Source of the DNA: Marinomonas aquimarina
GTDB lineage: Bacteria > Pseudomonadota > Gammaproteobacteria > Pseudomonadales > Marinomonadaceae
Length of the DNA: 40,547 nt
Direction: 5' to 3'
Assembly (NCBI RefSeq): GCF_900089755.1
Contig: NZ_FLOC01000024.1
Span: 1 to 40,547 of the forward strand
Every line of letters begins with the position of its first letter. Within the stretch, counting starts at the first letter, position 1. The notes beneath the pieces were generated by a model that saw only the letters and a program-made list of their open reading frames with translations, had not been told where the DNA came from and did no database searches. The position numbers were made by a program, and so were the translations under genes. Of this stretch, positions 36,784-40,547 are shown piece after piece.

Positions 36784-38133
36784 TTATAGAAAAAGCGCCG
36801 CATTTTCCTGTTTGCGCTGATCCAATGTCTTAGCAATCGCAGCCACTGTTGTTTTACTGATCCCTTGTTGCTGAGTAAGATACGTAAATTGGCTGATGGC
36901 TTCTGCGACTTCTTCAATGACTTGCTTTGCCTCATGCCAACTCCCATAGCCGGCACTAGTTGCTAGTTTTTGCATCACCTTAAGCGGTGGCGCTTTGCCA
37001 TAACCTCCGAACGCAGTGGCGTGTTCGTTGAATGGATGTGGGCTGTAGGTAACATCGTAAAAAGGTGCAGGATTCCATTGGCCGTCATCCGCTTGCAAAA
37101 ACGCCCAGTTTTTACTGTGGTCGTCTTGATTGGACGACAGCAGGTTAAAAATGACGCGGCGAAATTGCAGTTGTCCAGCAGCTGGCGATTTACACAACTG
37201 ACGGCTGGCTTTGATCAAGTCAATGTAATCTAAACTTGGCGTTCGAAAGTCTGCATCCAGTAGCCCGCAAGCGCTGTGCATATGCAAGCGACCCGCACTA
37301 CGCTGACAGCCTAAATCGGTCTGTTCAGTGACATAATCAAAACGCTTGAGCGCCAACCAGGCAGGCGCACCGCTGGTATGCGGTGCTTCAATGAGTTGCC
37401 AGACTGGTGGTTGACACTTCGCTTGCTCAGCCATTTGCAAATAAACCGCCTCGCACAAACCTTCTTCATGCCCGAGCGCGAGATTTTTCGAGGTAAACTT
37501 AATCAGCCACGCTTCATCGTTGGGTTGTGCCAAGGTTCGACAATGCTGAGTTTCCCCAGCAGGCATATAAATCTGCGCCTTGGGTCTTGCTCCACCCGAA
37601 CTCCCCCCAGCGACTAATGCGGCCAACACCTGTTGCGTATGCCCATCTAACTCATCGAGGTTGTCGTCTATATAATCTGACATTGAAGAATCGAACAGCG
37701 TTTGCGCCTCTAAACCCAAGGTGGCTAATTCAATATCCGCGTGTGTCGTGGCTGAAAACCCAGACACCGGAGAAAAAGACAATGCTCCCATGCCTTTATC
37801 ACCCACAAAAGCCAATCTATCCATCGCCGTTACTTGATTTGGCAAAATTCCCTTTTGACGGAAAATACGATCTTGTAACAACATACCCCAGCCATCAGGT
37901 AAACAATCTCCAAATATGCCATGTACACCCTGGTGCGGCTCTTTAGGTGCGGCTTGAACTTGCGTGTTCGCTTGCAAGGTAAAAGGTGATAAATTGCCAA
38001 ACTGCTGCAAATAGCTGTCTGCATACTGGAAAAAAACGCCTTGCCGATTCTGCGCCAAGACACCTACAGCAACCTGCTCACCTGAGCTTAACGTACGAGT
38101 GACATTAAGCTTCTGAATCGGTTTAAAACTCAT
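36784..38133 (-). CDS. hipA: HipA-family serine/threonine kinase toxin
   Basis: A 449-residue kinase of the HipA family: an N-terminal HipA_N region (to about 120), a Gly-rich nucleotide loop GSSGGARPK at 177-185, Lys212 in WLIKFTS, the catalytic loop LLSSNQDDHSKNWAFL (Asp337-Asp338-His339), and the metal-binding Asp360 in PFYDVTYS. All key residues are present, so it looks active. The best-studied HipA phosphorylates glutamyl-tRNA synthetase and halts translation; the target here is unknown. It overlaps hipB by 11 nt and has GAGGTGA as ribosome binding site. Confidence 0.92.
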   Translation of the reverse strand: MSFKPIQKLNVTRTLSSGEQVAVGVLAQNRQGVFFQYADSYLQQFGNLSPFTLQANTQVQAAPKEPHQGVHGIFGDCLPDGWGMLLQDRIFRQKGILPNQVTAMDRLAFVGDKGMGALSFSPVSGFSATTHADIELATLGLEAQTLFDSSMSDYIDDNLDELDGHTQQVLAALVAGGSSGGARPKAQIYMPAGETQHCRTLAQPNDEAWLIKFTSKNLALGHEEGLCEAVYLQMAEQAKCQPPVWQLIEAPHTSGAPAWLALKRFDYVTEQTDLGCQRSAGRLHMHSACGLLDADFRTPSLDYIDLIKASRQLCKSPAAGQLQFRRVIFNLLSSNQDDHSKNWAFLQADDGQWNPAPFYDVTYSPHPFNEHATAFGGYGKAPPLKVMQKLATSAGYGSWHEAKQVIEEVAEAISQFTYLTQQQGISKTTVAAIAKTLDQRKQENAALFL

Positions 38134-38416
38134 CTTTTATCACCTCATCAATGCTAGTAGGCATAGCAGCATGCTCTTTGCTGGGTTGTGTAAGTTGATA
38201 GAGCCTATCTAGTGAATCAAGTGTCTGCCAAAGCAACAACAACTGGCGGAATGAAATTTGCCCAGTCAACTCAAACTTCTTAATAGTGGCCGCAGGTACG
38301 CAGCTGCGCTCTGCCAGTGCGGCTCGTGACAGCTTTGCTTGTTGGCGTAACTCACGTAAGTACGCCGCATAGGCTTGGCTCACATCGGTATCATCAAGTA
38401 AGGTAAAGTTCATCAT
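38123..38416 (-). CDS. hipB: HipB-like antitoxin, XRE-family DNA-binding protein
   Basis: A 97-residue helix-turn-helix protein with the pattern LRQQAKLSRAALAERSCVPAATIKKFELTGQ, followed by a short tail. It should bind and restrain HipA and repress its own operon. Two ATG codons (38416 and 38413) follow AATAGG at a suitable distance and are preferred over the GTG at 38434, which lies inside an operator and practically at the transcription start. The overlap with hipA indicates coupled translation. Confidence 0.85.
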   Translation of the reverse strand: MMNFTLLDDTDVSQAYAAYLRELRQQAKLSRAALAERSCVPAATIKKFELTGQISFRQLLLLWQTLDSLDRLYQLTQPSKEHAAMPTSIDEVIKDEF

Positions 38417-38428
38417 CAACAGCCTATT

Positions 38429-38484
38429 GGACACAGTTGTATCTATTATAGCGAAATAAAACAGAAAACGGACACTATTGTATC
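38429..38484 (-). promoter_or_regulatory. hipBA promoter with two operator copies
   Basis: On the minus strand a perfect TATAAT lies at 38445-38450. Two copies of a 16-nt imperfect palindrome flank it: GGACACAGTTGTATCT (38429-38444) over the start region, and GGACACTATTGTATCC (38469-38484) over the -35 region. The shared form GGACAC-N4-GTATCY recalls the HipB operator type (TATCC, spacer, GGATA). This layout fits autorepression by HipB. No strong -35 box is visible. Confidence 0.78.
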
Positions 38485-38636
38485 CAACGACGAATGAGGT
38501 ATTGAAAAATTACTCGATAAAGCCCTTCAAAACTGCTATTTTCGAGTCCTCACAGCGGCATAAAAACGGCACTGTTTTTCCATTGCTAACCACTAAGAAT
38601 TAGTAAAAGCCATAGGCAAGTGGTGGGCAAACAGGC

Positions 38637-38843
38637 ATGTTGAGCGGTTTCTTTTCGATAGAGTCTAATCCAATCAATCCAGCACCTGATGCCAGATGTT
38701 CGTTTAATTTATCTGTTTGGCTCTCAAGCAGATGGCAGTGCTACGCCTTCAAGCGACATTGATGTTGCCGTGCTACTGGAGAGGAAATTAGATCCAGTAG
38801 CACGCTTTCAGTAGTGAGAACAGGCAGAATACATTTGAAATGA
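38637..38843 (+). pseudogene. mntA: Broken mntA antitoxin (MNT-domain nucleotidyltransferase)
   Basis: The frame 38689-38814 encodes VRLIYLFGSQADG and SDIDVAVLLERKLDPVARF, including the exact GSX10DXD motif of MntA antitoxins, then stops at TAG 38812-38814 about 90 residues short of a normal MntA. The upstream part is also displaced: an ATG at 38637 opens a different frame that would join after a 1-nt shift. A third frame ending at TGA 38841-38843 reads VVRTGRIHLK, similar to the end of the MNT domain in intact relatives, so an internal deletion with frameshift is likely. The third catalytic Asp is missing. In intact systems MntA adenylylates HepT. Confidence 0.75.
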
Positions 38844-39251
38844 ATGACTCGGTTTCTTAATAAGCTCGCGACCATTGATCGCTGTTTGAAACGTATTCGA
38901 GAAGTTTACGACCTCGCAAAAGAACAGTTCGATACCGATTACACCAGCCAAGATTCGATTATTCTCAATCTTCAGCGTGCCTGCGAAGCCAGCATAGATG
39001 CCGTCAATATACTTAACAAGCAGCACAACACAGGTATTCCGCAAAGTAGCCGTGACAGCTTTGAACTACTCAAAAAAGCAGGGCTAATCTCTTCCCCACT
39101 TGCTCTAAATCTGCAGAAAATGGTCGGCCTTCGCAATGTCGCAGTCCATGACTATCAAACGCTTAACTTAGAAATAGTGAAGCATGTGGTAGAAAATAAA
39201 CTGTCTGATTTTGAAGACTTCATTGCTTCTGTAAAGGAATTAGAAGCTTAA
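38844..39251 (+). CDS. hepT: HepT-like toxin (HEPN RNase)
   Basis: A 135-residue all-helical HEPN protein with the RX4HXY motif RNVAVHDY (Arg97, His102, Tyr104), typical of HepT toxins. The C-terminal region is complete and matches the family. The start is suspect: ATG 38844 has no ribosome binding site, while an ATG at 38840 begins MND, the usual HepT opening, in another frame that stops after six codons. A 1-nt insertion near 38851 would explain both. Together with the broken mntA, this suggests a decayed module. The stop overlaps that of the convergent helicase gene by 4 nt. Confidence 0.8.
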   Translation: MTRFLNKLATIDRCLKRIREVYDLAKEQFDTDYTSQDSIILNLQRACEASIDAVNILNKQHNTGIPQSSRDSFELLKKAGLISSPLALNLQKMVGLRNVAVHDYQTLNLEIVKHVVENKLSDFEDFIASVKELEA

Positions 39252-40547
39252 CCCACTGCCAACTTCGCTGCTTGTTGCCACATAAAGTTTGGTATCGGCG
39301 TGTTCAACTGCCATGTGATGCTCATCGGTTGTGAGCCAGTGTGCGAGACGTATTCCACTTCCCCATAATTCACGAAGCCCATAGTGCGGCCGTATTCATC
39401 TTTGGTTTGCTCTCGGACAAATAGAAACAGGCGTTTGCCGATTTCTCGATGATGTATGTAGTCCTTTCCCCGTCCTCGGTCTGGTCGTGCGCTATTCTGT
39501 GATTGCCAGTGGAACAACTGCTCGTTGATGGCGTAGTCGTGATACATAGTCGTCGGTGAAAACTGCTTTTCGTTCTTATCTAAGGTAACAAACAGCAGCT
39601 CGATATTTTGTTCTTTGATGACAAACACACCCTCTCGCGCTGGAGGTTGTAGCTCAAACGTTGTTGCACCAAATGCCGCCAATATCTGATCTCTGGCATA
39701 GTGAGCATGCACTTTAAGCGGTACGTGTGGCAGATCGATCATATCCAGTAATTCGTGTTTGATCTGCGCAATTTGCCAGCGAATCACATCGGCAAGCTCC
39801 TGTGATAAATCTAGGTGACTGAGCTGTTTAATACTCTGCGCTAACGACACAAAACCTGCGTCGGGACCCGACTTTTGCCAGAAGTCATAATGGCACATCA
39901 CCGCGCGGCGATCGTCGACGCGAACATCAGTGAAGTCAGCCTCACATAGCTGCCCAAGAAAGTTTAAATAGCCATGATCGTCACAGGTAAGGATGCGGTT
40001 ATGAATCGCTTTACGCACTATTTTAAAGGCGCCCCCTATTCGCGAATCTTCTTTGATTTCATCTTTGGCGTTCGCCACCAACTCAGCCCAACTGCCGCGT
40101 TTGTACAGTTCGTTTAAGTCGATGTGTGGATGCTGTGCGATAAAGTTCGCCAGCGTCAAAGGCTGCGTGGAATGCTGTGGGAATTGACGGATCATGGCCG
40201 TCAGGCGGCTTTTAGTAAGCGTTGCTTGGCGAATATTACTGAGCACCATGTCCTGGGTACGTTTGGTCAGCTCAATACGACAGCCAAGTGGCGCATGAGG
40301 AAAACCTTGCTTGATTTCATCGCTGATCGCTTTCGGGCTTCGCCCCACTAATGCTCTGAATTTATTAGCAAAATCGTACTCTGGCTTGGAATTACCAACA
40401 AAATCCAACACCGTACAGCACTCTTTACCTTCCGCCAAGCGTAGGCCTCGACCGAGTTGCTGCAAGAAGATCGTGAGACTTTCTGTAGGTCGTAAAAACA
40501 GCAAGGTATCGACCTCTGGGATATCGACGCCTTCATTAAAGATATCG
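39248..40547 (-). CDS. Superfamily II DEAD/DEAH helicase with DUF3427 domain (C-terminal part)
   Basis: The frame is open to the window edge; about 432 residues are visible. The first ones are the end of the helicase core: motif V region FNEGVDIPEVDTLLFLRPTES and motif VI QQLGRGLR. A middle helical region follows, then a C-terminal DUF3427 domain (about the last 170 residues, with RDQILAAFGATTF, HDYAINEQLFHWQSQ and HHREIGKRLFLFVRE). Proteins of this type often carry a phospholipase D-like domain and DEAD/DEAH motifs upstream; that part is outside. They are frequent in accessory regions and may serve in DNA restriction or defence, but the role is not settled. Confidence 0.88.
   Translation of the reverse strand, partial: DIFNEGVDIPEVDTLLFLRPTESLTIFLQQLGRGLRLAEGKECCTVLDFVGNSKPEYDFANKFRALVGRSPKAISDEIKQGFPHAPLGCRIELTKRTQDMVLSNIRQATLTKSRLTAMIRQFPQHSTQPLTLANFIAQHPHIDLNELYKRGSWAELVANAKDEIKEDSRIGGAFKIVRKAIHNRILTCDDHGYLNFLGQLCEADFTDVRVDDRRAVMCHYDFWQKSGPDAGFVSLAQSIKQLSHLDLSQELADVIRWQIAQIKHELLDMIDLPHVPLKVHAHYARDQILAAFGATTFELQPPAREGVFVIKEQNIELLFVTLDKNEKQFSPTTMYHDYAINEQLFHWQSQNSARPDRGRGKDYIHHREIGKRLFLFVREQTKDEYGRTMGFVNYGEVEYVSHTGSQPMSITWQLNTPIPNFMWQQAAKLAVG

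Noticed and set aside
38417..38434. GTG start for hipB
   Set aside because: It lies in an operator and only about 3 nt after the expected transcription start, whereas ATG 38416/38413 has AATAGG in front.
38552..38580. A short AAAAAC/GTTTTT repeat upstream of the mntA relic
   Set aside because: The stem is six A-T-rich pairs and too weak to call a terminator; no gene ends just before it on either strand.
35707..40547. Prophage or integrative element
   Set aside because: No integrase, phage structural gene, att-like repeat or tRNA target is visible; the accessory nature rests only on gene content.

Overview
The window looks like a chromosomal segment from a marine gammaproteobacterium of the Oceanospirillales/Pseudomonas-like lineage (Marinomonas- or Reinekea-type would fit). 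The reasons are the core gene orders gshB-tonB, ftsY-ftsE-ftsX-rpoH, M16-like gene-rsmD, metX-metW-DUF4426-rdgB-hemW and rph|yicC, together with a Pseudomonas-type glucose ABC transporter. The genus is an inference; no rRNA gene is present and I found no tRNA gene.

1-7.2 kb: housekeeping. The tail of gshB is followed by a TonB-family gene. On the other strand lie rpoH and the cell-division/SRP-receptor operon ftsY-ftsE-ftsX. The spacer in front of rpoH holds a convincing sigma-E-type promoter. An inactive M16-peptidase homologue overlaps rsmD by 4 nt. 7.3-13.3 kb: a chemoreceptor gene, then a packed methionine/nucleotide/haem cluster (metX, metW, DUF4426, rdgB, hemW) with zero or 4-nt junctions. 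13.4-18.6 kb: a BCCT betaine/choline-type transporter with a structured leader and two hairpins at its end. Next comes a yybP-ykoY-type manganese riboswitch in front of a UPF0016/Gdt1-family Mn exporter. That exporter gene is closely followed by a CRP/CBS/DUF294 signalling protein and a DnaQ-like exonuclease, so all three may be read from the riboswitch.

18.6-33.9 kb: sugar use and signalling. A fructokinase-alpha-glucosidase pair faces away from a GltR/GtrS-like two-component system. The glucose ABC transporter operon gtsABCD lies downstream, but a three-gene phosphorelay/c-di-GMP cassette (PAS histidine kinase, single-domain receiver, REC-GGDEF-EAL protein) sits between the regulator pair and the transporter. 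An UshA/NutA-like lipoprotein 5'-nucleotidase and a 63-residue DUF2892 membrane protein follow. 34-35.7 kb: rph and yicC are divergent core genes.

35.7 kb to the end: an accessory island in the place where gmk/rpoZ often follow yicC. It has a HipBA toxin-antitoxin operon with two clear operator copies and a third, SEC-C zinc-motif gene 18 nt behind hipA. It also has a broken mntA antitoxin relic followed by hepT, and the C-terminal part of a DUF3427 superfamily-II helicase that runs off the window. The best candidates for something under-described are the hipB-hipA-SEC-C operon, the decayed mntA/hepT module and the possible manganese control of the DUF294-exonuclease pair. None is proven by sequence alone.
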